Source: Porphyromonas pasteri
Lineage (GTDB): Bacteria > Bacteroidota > Bacteroidia > Bacteroidales > Porphyromonadaceae
Reading direction: 5' to 3'
DNA: 64,000 nucleotides
Assembly (NCBI RefSeq): GCF_014647755.1
Contig: NZ_BMPU01000001.1
Span: 496,001-560,000, forward strand
Below the pieces are notes generated by a model. That model ran no database searches. It saw only the letters and a program-made list of their open reading frames with translations, and was not told the origin of the DNA. Of this stretch, positions 35,400-44,292 are shown piece by piece. The first letter of the stretch is position 1. Every line of letters starts with the position of its first letter. Made by a program: the position numbers and the translations under genes.

Positions 35400-36527
35400 T
35401 TAAACGAGGAGAGGGAGTGGAGACTCCAGGGTAGCCTTCAGCTCCTGCATGAACTTAGCTGCGCCAAGACCATTGATGACACGGTGGTCGCTGGTCAAGC
35501 TCATCTTCATAATGGGACGGATGACGACCTCGCCGTTGCGTACGACGGGCATTTCCTTAGTCCCTGCTATGGAGAGGATAGCGGAGTTAGGCTGGTTGAT
35601 GATCGAGGTGAAGGACTCGACACCATACATACCCAGGTTGGAGATGGTGAAGGTGCTACCTTCCTGATCCTGTGGGGTAAGCTTCTTGCCAACAGCACGC
35701 TCGGTGATGTCCTTGAGACGGAGCATCAAGTCTACGAGGCCAAGCTTCTCTGCCCCATGAACTACAGGCACCAGAAGGCCTTCATCCATACCGACTGCCA
35801 TAGCGAGGTTCACATAGTTGTGAAGCTCGATCTGTGAGCCATCAGCAGAGAGTGAAGCATTGATATAGGGGTGATTCATCAGCGTGCGCACAACAGCGAT
35901 GGAGATGATATCCGTGACAGTGAGCTTTTTGCCCGTCTTCTCCTTGATAGGCTCAAGGAGCTGCTTGCGTAGCTTCGTAGCTTCGTACATATCCACCTCA
36001 TAGTTCAGGACGAAGGTAGGAGCAGAGAAGTAGCTATCGGCCATACGCTTAGCGATGACGCGACGCATCATGTTCATTGGTACGATCTCGACTTCACCTG
36101 GAGCTGCAGCAATTGAAGAGGCGGCAGATGCAGGAGCCTGAGCAGAAGCAGCGGGAGTGGCTGCAGGTGCAGCAGGTGCAGCAGCTGGAGCAGCGGCAGG
36201 AGCAGCAGGCTTATCCAGCGTAAAGGGATCGATGATCCCCTCGAGGTTGGGGTAATAGCGATCTCCAAGGACAGCAGCTACATCAGATCGCGTGATCTTC
36301 CCACGGAAGCCCGTCCCCTTAATCGTAGAGGTATCAATGCCAAAGGCATCAGCGATCTTCTTAGCCAGAGGAGTGATGCCACCTGCCTTCTCGTAGCTGA
36401 ATTCAGCTACGTCCTCAGCGTGGATACGCCCCTTGTAGCCAGAGCCTGCGATCGCATTCAGGTCGACTCCCATGCGGTGAGCCAATGAGCGAGCTGCAGG
36501 TGTGGCTCTTAGTTTATCATTTCCCAT
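35400..36527 (-). CDS. Dihydrolipoamide acyltransferase (E2) lacking a lipoyl domain, with two subunit-binding domains
   Basis: 375 aa from ATG 36527 (MGNDKLRATPAARSLAHRMG). Two peripheral subunit-binding domains are in tandem: residues 5-43 (TPAARSLAHRMGVDLNAIAG then GRIHAEDV) and 51-87 (TPLAKKIADAFGIDTSTIKG then GKITRSDV). An Ala/Pro linker (about 105-145) leads to the catalytic domain, which ends with SLTSDHRVINGLGAAKFMQE holding the active-site His. No lipoyl domain exists at the N-terminus, where E2 normally has one to three. The frame to 36560 adds only 11 residues. Lies between E1beta and E3. Confidence 0.95.
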   Translation of the reverse strand: MGNDKLRATPAARSLAHRMGVDLNAIAGSGYKGRIHAEDVAEFSYEKAGGITPLAKKIADAFGIDTSTIKGTGFRGKITRSDVAAVLGDRYYPNLEGIIDPFTLDKPAAPAAAPAAAPAAPAATPAASAQAPASAASSIAAAPGEVEIVPMNMMRRVIAKRMADSYFSAPTFVLNYEVDMYEATKLRKQLLEPIKEKTGKKLTVTDIISIAVVRTLMNHPYINASLSADGSQIELHNYVNLAMAVGMDEGLLVPVVHGAEKLGLVDLMLRLKDITERAVGKKLTPQDQEGSTFTISNLGMYGVESFTSIINQPNSAILSIAGTKEMPVVRNGEVVIRPIMKMSLTSDHRVINGLGAAKFMQELKATLESPLPLLV

Positions 36528-36611
36528 ATTCAGATTATTCTTATGACGTATAGCCCTCACCTGTGATTGGGGTAGAGGGCTATACGCGGATAGTATCTTC
36601 GTGTGCGACGA

Positions 36612-37616
36612 TTAGCGCTTGTCGTAGAGGCGCTCGATATACTTCAGGATGCGATCAACATCGGGGAGCATAGCGACCTCGAGAGAGTGGTTGTAAGGCG
36701 TGGGGATATCCTCAGCAGCCAGACGCAGGATGCGGCTATCGAGATAGTCGAAGGCACCGCTCTCAGCGATAGAAGCTGCGATCTCACCGAGGAAACCACC
36801 CGTCTTGTGAGCATCGTTTACGAGGAGTACACGACCTGTCTTGCGGACAGACTCAATGATCGTCTCACGATCCAGCGGAGCCAGCGTCATGAGGTCAACC
36901 ACTTCGACCTCGATACCCTTCTCAGCAGCCTTGTCAGCAGCCTTGAGGACGCGCTCCAGCATACGGCCATAGGTAACCACAGTGACATCCTTACCGACAC
37001 GCTTGATATCAGCCTTGCCAATGGGCAGGACAAAGTCAGGAGAGGTAGGTACCTCACCCTTCATGTTGTACTGAGCCTTGTACTCAAGGAAGATCACAGG
37101 GTTGTTGTCACGGATAGCGGCCTTCAGCAGCCCCTTGACATCTGCAGGGGTACCTGGAGCTACGACCTTGAGACCAGGGATGTGGCAGAACCATGATTCG
37201 AGACTCTGAGAGTGCTGAGCAGCAGAGCCCAGACCCGAGCCAGCAGCGCAGCGGAAGACAACGGGCACTGAACCCTTACCACCATACATATAGCGGGTCT
37301 TAGCAGCCTGGTTCACGATGTTGTCCATCATATACACGACGAAGTCCATGAAGGTCACGTCGACGATAGGACGCATCCCCGTCAGAGCAGCACCGACAGC
37401 ACAACCCGAGATAGCGTTCTCGGAGATAGGCGTGTCACGTACACGCTCACTGCCGAATTCCTCCAGCATACCTACTGAGGTACCGAAGTCACCACCATAG
37501 ACGCCGACATCTTCACCCATAAGGAAGACGTTCTCATCGCGACGCATCTCTTCGCTCATCGCTTCGATGATGGCGTCACGCACGGACATCACCTTTGTTT
37601 CTTGTCCTTCTATCAT
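36612..37616 (-). CDS. 2-oxoacid dehydrogenase E1 component, beta subunit
   Basis: 334 aa. MSVRDAIIEAMSEEMRRDEN, FLMGEDVGVYGGDFGTS and DTPISENAISGCAVGAALTG are typical of the beta chain, which binds the TPP pyrimidine ring (Glu in GEDVG or SENA region) and forms the heterotetramer with alpha. The most likely substrate is pyruvate or acetoin; the operon type (separate alpha and beta, E2, lipoyl-E3) is shared by pyruvate, acetoin and branched-chain complexes and I cannot decide from sequence. 42 nt after the alpha gene. Confidence 0.95.
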   Translation of the reverse strand: MIEGQETKVMSVRDAIIEAMSEEMRRDENVFLMGEDVGVYGGDFGTSVGMLEEFGSERVRDTPISENAISGCAVGAALTGMRPIVDVTFMDFVVYMMDNIVNQAAKTRYMYGGKGSVPVVFRCAAGSGLGSAAQHSQSLESWFCHIPGLKVVAPGTPADVKGLLKAAIRDNNPVIFLEYKAQYNMKGEVPTSPDFVLPIGKADIKRVGKDVTVVTYGRMLERVLKAADKAAEKGIEVEVVDLMTLAPLDRETIIESVRKTGRVLLVNDAHKTGGFLGEIAASIAESGAFDYLDSRILRLAAEDIPTPYNHSLEVAMLPDVDRILKYIERLYDKR

Positions 37617-37658
37617 AATAGTTTATTCTTTTTCTTAGGGTTAGTGAAGAGCAGTGGC

Positions 37659-38627
37659 CTATTCGGTGAAGATATCTTCGAAGGCCGACTCAGGAGAGGG
37701 CTCGGGACCCTTGCGACCGTACTCTACGGCAGCGTCAATGGCCTTGTGGCTTGCAGCTTCGATAGCATCGAGCTCCTCAGCCTTAGCAAGCTTCTTATCA
37801 AGCAGGTAGTTACGGAACTTGAGGATAGGATCCTTCTTCTTCCACTCGTCTACCTCTTCCTTCGTACGATACTTACCAGGGTCAGAGGTCGAGTGACCGT
37901 ACCAGCGGTAGGAGATAGCTTCGACGAGGACAGGCCCCTTGCCAGCGCGCACATCCTTGATCACCTTGTCCATCGTCTCACGTACAGCTAAGAGGTCATT
38001 ACCATCTTCGATGAAGACGCCAGGGACACCATAGGCTGCAGCACGCTCATAGACGTGCTTCGTACGCATCACAGAGCTGATAGGCGTAGAGATACCATAG
38101 CCGTTGTTGATACAATAGAAGATTACGGGGAGATTCCAGATGGCTGCCATGTTCAGCGTTTCATGGAAAGAACCTTCATTAGTAGCGCCGTCACCGAAGC
38201 AGCATACGACGATCTTACCCGTGTTCTTCATCTTCTGAGTGAGGGCTGCACCGATAGCGATACCCATACCGCCACCGACGATCCCATTGGCACCGAGGTT
38301 ACCGGCATCGACATCTGCGATGTGCATCGAGCCACCCTTACCCTTACAGACACCATTTGCCTTACCCATGATCTCAGCCATCATACCATTCAGGTCAATG
38401 CCCATAGCAATACTCTGACCGTGGCCACGGTGGTTGGAGGTAATGAGGTCTCCCTTCTCCAGACCAGCGATAGCACCGACATTAGCGGCTTCTTCGCCCA
38501 CGGAAAAGTGCGTCATACCAGGGACTTCCCCACGACGCACCAGCTGGTTGACCTTGTTGTCGAAGTTGCGGATGTCCTCCATCTTGCGGTACATCTCCAG
38601 CAGTTCTTCTTTCTTGAGTTTAGCCAT
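37659..38627 (-). CDS. 2-oxoacid dehydrogenase E1 component, alpha subunit
   Basis: 322 aa, first gene of the operon. The TPP motif runs from GDGATNEGSFHETLNMAA to CINN (about 147-176); TSNHRGHGQSIAMG and MHIADVDAGNLGANGIVGGG are conserved in pyruvate and acetoin dehydrogenase alpha chains, and YRWYGHSTSDPGKYRTKEE contains the usual phospho-loop region. The enzyme decarboxylates a 2-oxoacid and passes the acyl group to the lipoyl arm, here carried on E3. Promoter-like TATCTTTG lies 184-191 nt upstream. Confidence 0.95.
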   Translation of the reverse strand: MAKLKKEELLEMYRKMEDIRNFDNKVNQLVRRGEVPGMTHFSVGEEAANVGAIAGLEKGDLITSNHRGHGQSIAMGIDLNGMMAEIMGKANGVCKGKGGSMHIADVDAGNLGANGIVGGGMGIAIGAALTQKMKNTGKIVVCCFGDGATNEGSFHETLNMAAIWNLPVIFYCINNGYGISTPISSVMRTKHVYERAAAYGVPGVFIEDGNDLLAVRETMDKVIKDVRAGKGPVLVEAISYRWYGHSTSDPGKYRTKEEVDEWKKKDPILKFRNYLLDKKLAKAEELDAIEAASHKAIDAAVEYGRKGPEPSPESAFEDIFTE

Positions 38628-39195
38628 AACTGTATTCTATTTAGATACTTATTTGATCTTCTATTTCTGCAATGCCTCGGCAGATACCTCCGTCTTAGCG
38701 TTCAAGAGGAGCACTACTACAGGCTCATACGTCGTGATTCAGGAGCATCTCTATGCTCTAATAAGGGAAAATAATCCGCATTAACCCTCTGTATTGTCAT
38801 ATTGACTATGCAAAGATATGCATTACGCATAAATCCCATCACACCGCAGCCCCTTCAGACGAGTTTTCACCGCTCCTCGGACCCTATTTTAAGAGAATTT
38901 GCATCTTATTTTGAGGCCCAAACGAGGCTTTTAGCAAGTCAATCAAGAGTCAGAAATGCGACTTTCAATTATAAAACATAAAGAGAATCAGATGGTTCAC
39001 TCCTCCACCGCGCATTTTAATAACCTGGAGCTATCCCTTCATTTATCCTATCAATAGCTGCTACCTATAAACAGGTGATTTAGCGAGAATATCACTCTTT
39101 TGATAGGCAAAATGAATAGATCCACCCTACTCCATGTTATCTATCTTAGATATATCAAGTAGAGTATGATGTCGTTAAGGATGGATATAAAAAGC
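38628..39195. other. Gene-free leader region of the dehydrogenase operon
   Basis: No gene and no periodic array is seen. TATCTTTG on the minus strand (38811-38818) could be the -7 box of the E1alpha operon and would give a leader of about 177 nt. The remainder is AT-rich, without repeats I can recognise. Confidence 0.5.
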
Positions 39196-39228
39196 CACCG
39201 CACACAGCTGGGATAGCTGCGTGCGGTG
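39196..39228 (-). terminator. Terminator after the DUF5606 gene
   Basis: CACCGCACACAGCT and AGCTGCGTGCGGTG form a 14-bp stem with one mismatch, followed on the minus strand by GGCTTTTTAT. It ends the nusB-to-DUF5606 gene run. Confidence 0.85.
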
Positions 39229-39258
39229 ACACAATGATTCTTTCAGATAGCCGAGAGC

Positions 39259-39663
39259 TTACTCTGCTTCGTCCTGGTCTGCAAAGTCCGTGATACCGGC
39301 CTCGATGAGGATGTTGTACCAAGTATAAAGCTTCTTGATGTCCGAGGTGTAGACACGCTCGCGGTCAAAGTTAGGAATCACTTCACCGAACGAGTTGCGT
39401 AGCGCATCGCTATCCTTGAGGAGTTCTTCAGACACTGCTACACCAGCCTGCTTCTCATGGAGACGCGTGAGGACTTCCGAGAGAGCAATATCTTCGCCGT
39501 CAGTGAACATGGAGATATCACCAAGCGATACCACACGGTCCTTGGGCAGAACGGGGATACGCTTCTTAGTCTGGAGAGACTCGACGATGAGCGTATTCTT
39601 GCCGGAGGAGAGGAGACGATAGAGTCCAGGCTTGCCTGAGATAGAGAGAATAGTCTTCAACAT
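39259..39663 (-). CDS. DUF5606 domain protein
   Basis: 134 aa from ATG 39663 (MLKTILSISGKPGLYRLLSS). The compact N-terminal domain and the stretch LSEVLTRLHEKQAGVAVSEE followed by VIPNFDRERVYTSDIKKLYTW are conserved in Bacteroidetes DUF5606 proteins of unknown function. A frame to 39741 adds 26 residues that do not look conserved. TATTTTTG at 39711-39718 (minus) may be a promoter of its own. Adjacent to coaE. Confidence 0.85.
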   Translation of the reverse strand: MLKTILSISGKPGLYRLLSSGKNTLIVESLQTKKRIPVLPKDRVVSLGDISMFTDGEDIALSEVLTRLHEKQAGVAVSEELLKDSDALRNSFGEVIPNFDRERVYTSDIKKLYTWYNILIEAGITDFADQDEAE

Positions 39664-39750
39664 ATAGGATCTTATTTGAGCGGAAGGCTGGCTGCCTCCC
39701 TTGATGGGTGCAAAAATAGGGATATTTGAGTGAATAGCCACTGAGAGAGT

Positions 39751-40404
39751 TCAGTCGAGGAGCTTATCAAAGAGACTATCAAGTTGGGGGATGAGAGGAT
39801 GAGCCTCATCATTATATATCAGGTAGTCTGCACGCTGAGCTAATTCCTCCTGAGACATCTGATGCTGCATGCGAGCACGGACAGCTTCCTCACCTACACC
39901 ATCACGCATCATAGCTCGCTGCAAACGAAGCGTATCATCAGCAAGGACAGCCAAGACACCATCGGTATAGGCATCAAGGCCAGCATCCAGAAGCAAGGCA
40001 CTCTCTAAGGCACACAAGCGTTTCCCTTCTGCGCTGAGTCCTTCACGCCAAGCGACAAAGTCGCGACGCACAGCGGGATGTACGAGGGCATTGACTTGCT
40101 CCAGAAGAGAGCGATCGGTGAAGATCAGTGATGCTAGCGCCTTCCGATCCAGTAATCCCGAAGGAGCATAGATACCTGCACCGCAAAGGGCAATCATCGC
40201 GTCTCGGAGCTCTCCATCAGTATCGTAGAGGGCCTTAGCACGGCTATCGGTATCATAGACGGGGATGCCACGCTCCTCAAGTAGGCGAGCTATGTAACTT
40301 TTTCCGCTACCTATCCCCCCTGCGACCCCCAGCGTGTAGATGCCATGAGAGGTACGAGCTGAATGCAGAGGACTACTTGCGCTCTTCGATGACATACTGC
40401 ACAC
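39751..40404 (-). CDS. coaE: Dephospho-CoA kinase
   Basis: 217 aa; last step of coenzyme A synthesis. P-loop GVAGGIGSGKSYIARLL, then RGIPVYDTDSRAKALY, and HPAVRRDFVAWR and VLADDTLRLQRAMMRDG are standard CoaE blocks. The start overlaps the end of ybbR by up to 32 nt, so the two are translationally coupled; ATG 40395 is an alternative. Confidence 0.95.
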   Translation of the reverse strand: MCSMSSKSASSPLHSARTSHGIYTLGVAGGIGSGKSYIARLLEERGIPVYDTDSRAKALYDTDGELRDAMIALCGAGIYAPSGLLDRKALASLIFTDRSLLEQVNALVHPAVRRDFVAWREGLSAEGKRLCALESALLLDAGLDAYTDGVLAVLADDTLRLQRAMMRDGVGEEAVRARMQHQMSQEELAQRADYLIYNDEAHPLIPQLDSLFDKLLD

Positions 40405-41395
40405 GGTCAGGAGTCAAGCGATAGTGCTTGAGCCAATCAGGCTTCTGCACAAGGGAGATGGGGAGCTGACGAGGAGTTTCCCCAGAAGCATTGCCAGCCG
40501 TCACGAGATCGGGATAAGCTACAGCGATCTTCAGCTCCTCAGGCTTAATATCCTTGTAGCGAGAGCGAGGTAGCGTGAGCTGGATCGTAGCTACTCGAGG
40601 TAAGGGCAGAAGAACGAATCCCTCTGGAGCACCTGTCACCTCGACGGGGAGTGTGAAGGTCTGCTCCGTAAGTTGCTCTACGGGGACATGGACCTGCACT
40701 ACATTGGTCGAGGCATATACTCCATCGGGGAGGAGAAGGCGTACCTTCGTCGTCGTCGTCGCCTTCAGCATATGCTCCTCAAAGGGAGCTGTAAGAATCG
40801 TTGTCAACGTGTCTAAGGCCTTCCCCGAAGCAAATACGGTGATCTCCGTTGGGGTAAGCTCAATATCACCGATGGCATAGCCCGTAGCGACCTGCGGCAA
40901 ACTTCCCAACGTGATCGGAAGCACCTTACGATGACGACGGTAAGCCGTCGCATTAATTGAAGCGGGCGAGATGGAGATGACACGAGCTGATGTAGCGAGT
41001 CGGCTCCGCACTTCACCCGAGAGGGCAGAAGCCGAAAGCGAGAAGCCCGCGATGATCTGATGATCACGCTGCAGACGAAGGCGGATAGGCGCCAGTCCAC
41101 GAGTCGTATACTCCAAGAGATGCCCCCCTTCATCCTCTAAGCTGACCTCAATGTACTCAGGTAGCTTCGTCTGCATACCCACCTCAGGTGGGATGGAATC
41201 ATATACCACGGGGATATGCAGCGTATAGGTAAAGCGACGCTGAAGGCTCTGCACGAACCAGAAGGTAGCAGAGAGCAAGACAAAGACGAGGAAGATAAAG
41301 AGCTCCCTACTCCTACGACGCTTGGGCGGAGAGGAGTTCAGCTTTCGGGCTGATAATGGGACTCTCGGAGGGGAGTTCTTCAGATCTAATCGCAT
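40373..41395 (-). CDS. YbbR-domain membrane protein (CdaR-like)
   Basis: 340 aa. A basic N-terminus, one transmembrane helix (about 31-48: LFIFLVFVLLSATFWFVQSL) and a large extracytoplasmic part made of YbbR-type beta domains (IPVVYDSIPPEVGMQTKLPE, LPEYIEVSLEDEGGHLLEY). In Firmicutes, YbbR/CdaR regulates the c-di-AMP cyclase; here no cyclase is adjacent, so its role is open. The order nusB, yajC, ybbR, coaE is common in Bacteroidetes. Confidence 0.85.
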   Translation of the reverse strand: MRLDLKNSPPRVPLSARKLNSSPPKRRRSRELFIFLVFVLLSATFWFVQSLQRRFTYTLHIPVVYDSIPPEVGMQTKLPEYIEVSLEDEGGHLLEYTTRGLAPIRLRLQRDHQIIAGFSLSASALSGEVRSRLATSARVISISPASINATAYRRHRKVLPITLGSLPQVATGYAIGDIELTPTEITVFASGKALDTLTTILTAPFEEHMLKATTTTKVRLLLPDGVYASTNVVQVHVPVEQLTEQTFTLPVEVTGAPEGFVLLPLPRVATIQLTLPRSRYKDIKPEELKIAVAYPDLVTAGNASGETPRQLPISLVQKPDWLKHYRLTPDRVQYVIEERK

Positions 41396-41438
41396 AGCTC
41401 GTAGACATTGGTCCGCACGATCACACGGCGGATATGAA

Positions 41439-41475
41439 GAGAGGCTGCCCGCACACTTGTAGCAGGCAGCCTCTT
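41439..41475 (-). terminator. Hairpin between yajC and ybbR
   Basis: AAGAGGCTGCC and GGCAGCCTCTT form an 11-bp stem with a 15-nt loop. With no T-run on the minus strand it may attenuate rather than stop the transcript. Confidence 0.65.
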
Positions 41476-41501
41476 ATATTTATGAGACCGTAGGCTGTAG
41501 G

Positions 41502-41816
41502 CTACTTGGCAGCTGCCTCGGGATCCCCTGCAGGGAAGACAGAGCCCTTATCGACACGGACACGTACTCCATCGGCGATCTCGACGACAAACTCGGTCTG
41601 CTTGATATCCTTGATCACCCCATAGAGGCCACCAGAGGTCACGATACGATCGTTGATGCCGAGTGCATCACGCTTCTGCTGCAGTTCCTTCTGACGCTTC
41701 TGCTGGGGACGGATCATAAAAAGCCAGAGAATCAAGCCGATCGCAACCACCATGATGACAGAAGAGAAGGGGCTGCCACCATTTTGTCCTGCGGCCTGGA
41801 GGAGAATCATTTCCAT
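41502..41816 (-). CDS. yajC: Preprotein translocase subunit YajC
   Basis: 104 aa. One transmembrane helix (about 20-38, VIMVVAIGLILWLFMIRPQQ) followed by KRQKELQQKRDALGINDRIV, TSGGLYGVIKDI and VEIADGVRVRVDKGSV, all typical of YajC, part of the SecDF-YajC complex. The tail is short and Ala-rich. Confidence 0.95.
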   Translation of the reverse strand: MEMILLQAAGQNGGSPFSSVIMVVAIGLILWLFMIRPQQKRQKELQQKRDALGINDRIVTSGGLYGVIKDIKQTEFVVEIADGVRVRVDKGSVFPAGDPEAAAK

Positions 41817-41873
41817 TCGTTATGTGTATTAAGTATTGGGTGAATATTCTGCGTTACTATGGAGGACTATATA

Positions 41874-42926
41874 CTACTTGAGTATCTTCCCTTCCTCCTT
41901 CAGCTTTCGTGCCAAGGCGTCAAGGACACCATTGACGAAGGAGGCGCTATGGTTCGTCGAGTAGTGCTTTGCCAGCTCGACATACTCATTGATCGTGATC
42001 TGAGTAGGGATAAGAGGGAAGTAGAGGAACTCCGTCACAGCGAGATTGAGCAGCAGAGCATCAATATCTGCCAGACGCTCACTACTCCACCCTGCACTCA
42101 GCACAGGCTCGATGAGCTTCATCTGATCATTGTACTTCAGCAGGGTCTGACGGAAGAGCAGACGAGCAAAGCGCTCATCATCCTCATCCTTGAAGGCCGG
42201 ACGGATATCATCGTCAATGGCAGTATCCTCTTCGCTCTTGCGCAGAGTCTTCTCGACGAAGTCCTTCACGACTTCTACAGGACCATTCTCCAAGCGAGCA
42301 CTCTGATAAGCACCCGCCTCGCGAGCCTCATTGAGGGCAGCCTGTAGCGCTTCATCTTCCGTAGCGGGACGATCTTCGACCTCAGCCTTCTCGACTTCTC
42401 TCAAGTCATCCTGCCAGTAGATCGAATGCTGCTCCAGCCATTCGGCGAGCATCTCATCTGTCGTAATGATCTGTGTAAAGACATCGACCCAGAAGGCACG
42501 ATCCTCTTCAAAGCCTACCTCAGTAGCCTTGAGATAATTTGCATAGATATCCGAAGCTTCGATGCGACGGAGGAGGTGGCGCAGGAGTGCTTCATCTTCC
42601 TCCCAGCGGAGGCTAAAGCCCTCATACCACGCATTCAGCTTCTCTGATACCGCAAGCTTAGCAGCCAAGCGATTCTCCAGAAGGCGCAGATTGGGGCTAC
42701 GCTCTGCCTTAGTCGCAAGATGCTTATTCTTACGGATCTCAAGCACCTCACGGTAGAACTCCGTGAAGGAAGGGATAAGCTGTAGGAGGAAGAGGTAAAG
42801 GTCGTACGTGCGATGGAGACTGAGCAAGAGATCCTGCTCAGCAGCGGTCAGCTTCAGCTCACCACGATGCAGGTGAGCATAAGCCACCTGAAGTACACGG
42901 GTGCGTATTAGTACTCTATTGATCAT
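41874..42926 (-). CDS. nusB: Transcription antitermination protein NusB, long form
   Basis: 350 aa, much longer than the 140-aa NusB of proteobacteria but normal for Bacteroidetes. Starts MINRVLIRTRVLQVAYAHLH; the classical NusB fold is in the C-terminal part (YNDQMKLIEPVLSAGWSSER, then LLLNLAVTEFLYFPLIPTQI, TINEYVELAKHYS, FVNGVLDALAR). It binds boxA RNA of rRNA operons. A 22-bp array lies 315 nt upstream. TATCTTTG (43026-43033, minus) is a possible -7 box. Confidence 0.95.
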   Translation of the reverse strand: MINRVLIRTRVLQVAYAHLHRGELKLTAAEQDLLLSLHRTYDLYLFLLQLIPSFTEFYREVLEIRKNKHLATKAERSPNLRLLENRLAAKLAVSEKLNAWYEGFSLRWEEDEALLRHLLRRIEASDIYANYLKATEVGFEEDRAFWVDVFTQIITTDEMLAEWLEQHSIYWQDDLREVEKAEVEDRPATEDEALQAALNEAREAGAYQSARLENGPVEVVKDFVEKTLRKSEEDTAIDDDIRPAFKDEDDERFARLLFRQTLLKYNDQMKLIEPVLSAGWSSERLADIDALLLNLAVTEFLYFPLIPTQITINEYVELAKHYSTNHSASFVNGVLDALARKLKEEGKILK

Positions 42927-43241
42927 AATTTCAAGTCGCTTACTCCTCTTCTGTGGCCTTACTCATAGCCCAGAGGACTCAGGGAAGTAGGACAAAGAAC
43001 GCACAGATACTCAAGAAGTAGTACACAAAGATACGAGGATTTCACCAAATAGCCACTCCATACCTGCACAACGGCTCATGATCCCCCACATCCACAGACA
43101 AAGTCTTATAGAAAGGAATATAGTGCCGCCTTTCCATGCTGTAGTCCCCATCTAAGGAATCTCTTTCATCGCTTTCTCCTCTATGCCGAAAGCTACACCT
43201 CCCAAGAAGGCAAACCAGCCCCACAGATGAGGGAGATACCA

Positions 43242-43341
43242 ACCTATATTGGTCGTTGGGTGAACCTATATTGGTCACGGCACTGACCTATATAGCTCGT
43301 CAGGACAACCTATATAGGTTCACCCAACGACCAATATAGGT
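43242..43341. repeat. 22-bp periodic ACCTATAT array, 5 units, ends inverted
   Basis: Cores start at 43242, 43264, 43286, 43308 and 43330, exactly 22 bp apart: ACCTATATTGGT twice, ACCTATATAGCT, ACCTATATAGGT, ACCAATATAGGT. The first two units and the last two are an inverted repeat of about 35 bp, including the spacers GTTGGGTG and CACCCAAC. It lies in the gap between nusB and pflA (42927-43478), where no gene is seen. Confidence 0.95.
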
Positions 43342-43405
43342 TGATGAAGCTCCTACAAGAGGTCGCCCTTGAGGCGATCGTTTTCGCCCAATACCTAAAC
43401 AGCAA

Positions 43406-43443
43406 ATAGGGAGGATGAACCTCTATCGGCTCATCCTCCCTAT
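43406..43443 (-). terminator. Hairpin after pflA
   Basis: ATAGGGAGGATGA and TCATCCTCCCTAT form a perfect 13-bp stem with a 12-nt loop, 36 nt downstream of pflA. No T-run. Confidence 0.75.
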
Positions 43444-43478
43444 CCTATTCTGATAACAATACCTATGGCCTGCTCCTG

Positions 43479-44207
43479 CTACTGAGTCCAGACTACTGGG
43501 AAGTACTGCTCAAGGATCTCCCGAGCAGCATACACCTCCCCTGGTGTAGGCTCATGGATATGCTCTAATGGGTACTCCCGTCCCAGCGTCTCATACTTAT
43601 GCTTACCATAGGTATGGTAGGGCAAGAGCTCCAGACGCTCGATGTTCTCATAGCTACCGAAGCGCTCTCCAAGAGCATGGAGCGCCTCGGGCTGATCGCT
43701 ATAGCCTGGTACAAGCACATAGCGCATACGCACGGGCTTCCCCATCTGTCGAAGCTGCTCCGCCGTAGCAAATGTATTCGTGTTGGACTGAGTCGTCAGG
43801 CGACGATGCCCTTCGGGTAAGACGTGCTTGCAGTCAAGCAAGACTATATCGACGATCGAGAGGAGCTCGTCCACATAAGCATTGCGGATGCTACCCTGAG
43901 TGTCGAGGCAGATATGTATCCCCTCTTCCTTGAGCTGGCGACAGAGAGGGATGAGTGCCTGCGCCTGCACGGTGGGTTCTCCTCCGCTGAAGGTAATCCC
44001 CCCACGCTTCCCAAAGAAAGGGCGCTCACTAATAGCCCGTCGTAGGACCTCAGCCTCCTCAATGAGCTTTCCTCCCTTCCCAATAGGGATGGTATCAGGA
44101 TTGGCACAATAGAGGCACTGGAAGTTGCATCCCTGGAGGAATACCACTAAGCGAAGCCCTGGACCATCGAAGGTCCCCATGGATTCAAAGGAGTGGATAC
44201 GTAGCAT
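43479..44207 (-). CDS. pflA: Pyruvate formate-lyase activating enzyme
   Basis: 242-aa radical SAM enzyme that places the glycyl radical on PflB. GTFDGPGLRLVVFLQGC is followed by the [4Fe-4S] motif C27-x3-C31-x2-C34, and GGITFSGGEPTVQ is the usual glycine-rich block. Located 85 nt downstream of pflB, separated by a terminator hairpin, so its level is probably lower than that of pflB. Confidence 0.96.
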   Translation of the reverse strand: MLRIHSFESMGTFDGPGLRLVVFLQGCNFQCLYCANPDTIPIGKGGKLIEEAEVLRRAISERPFFGKRGGITFSGGEPTVQAQALIPLCRQLKEEGIHICLDTQGSIRNAYVDELLSIVDIVLLDCKHVLPEGHRRLTTQSNTNTFATAEQLRQMGKPVRMRYVLVPGYSDQPEALHALGERFGSYENIERLELLPYHTYGKHKYETLGREYPLEHIHEPTPGEVYAAREILEQYFPVVWTQ

Positions 44208-44223
44208 AGCGAGCTATAAAAAG

Positions 44224-44259
44224 AGCGGGCGAAGGGTCGACACTGATCCTTCGCCCGCT
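44224..44259 (-). terminator. Terminator or attenuator between pflB and pflA
   Basis: AGCGGGCGAAGG and CCTTCGCCCGCT form a perfect 12-bp stem with a 12-nt loop, followed on the minus strand by CTTTTTATA. Strong enough to stop most pflB transcripts before pflA. Confidence 0.9.
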
Positions 44260-44292
44260 ACTATTTAATAGGTAATCGGAGAACTCCCCGCC

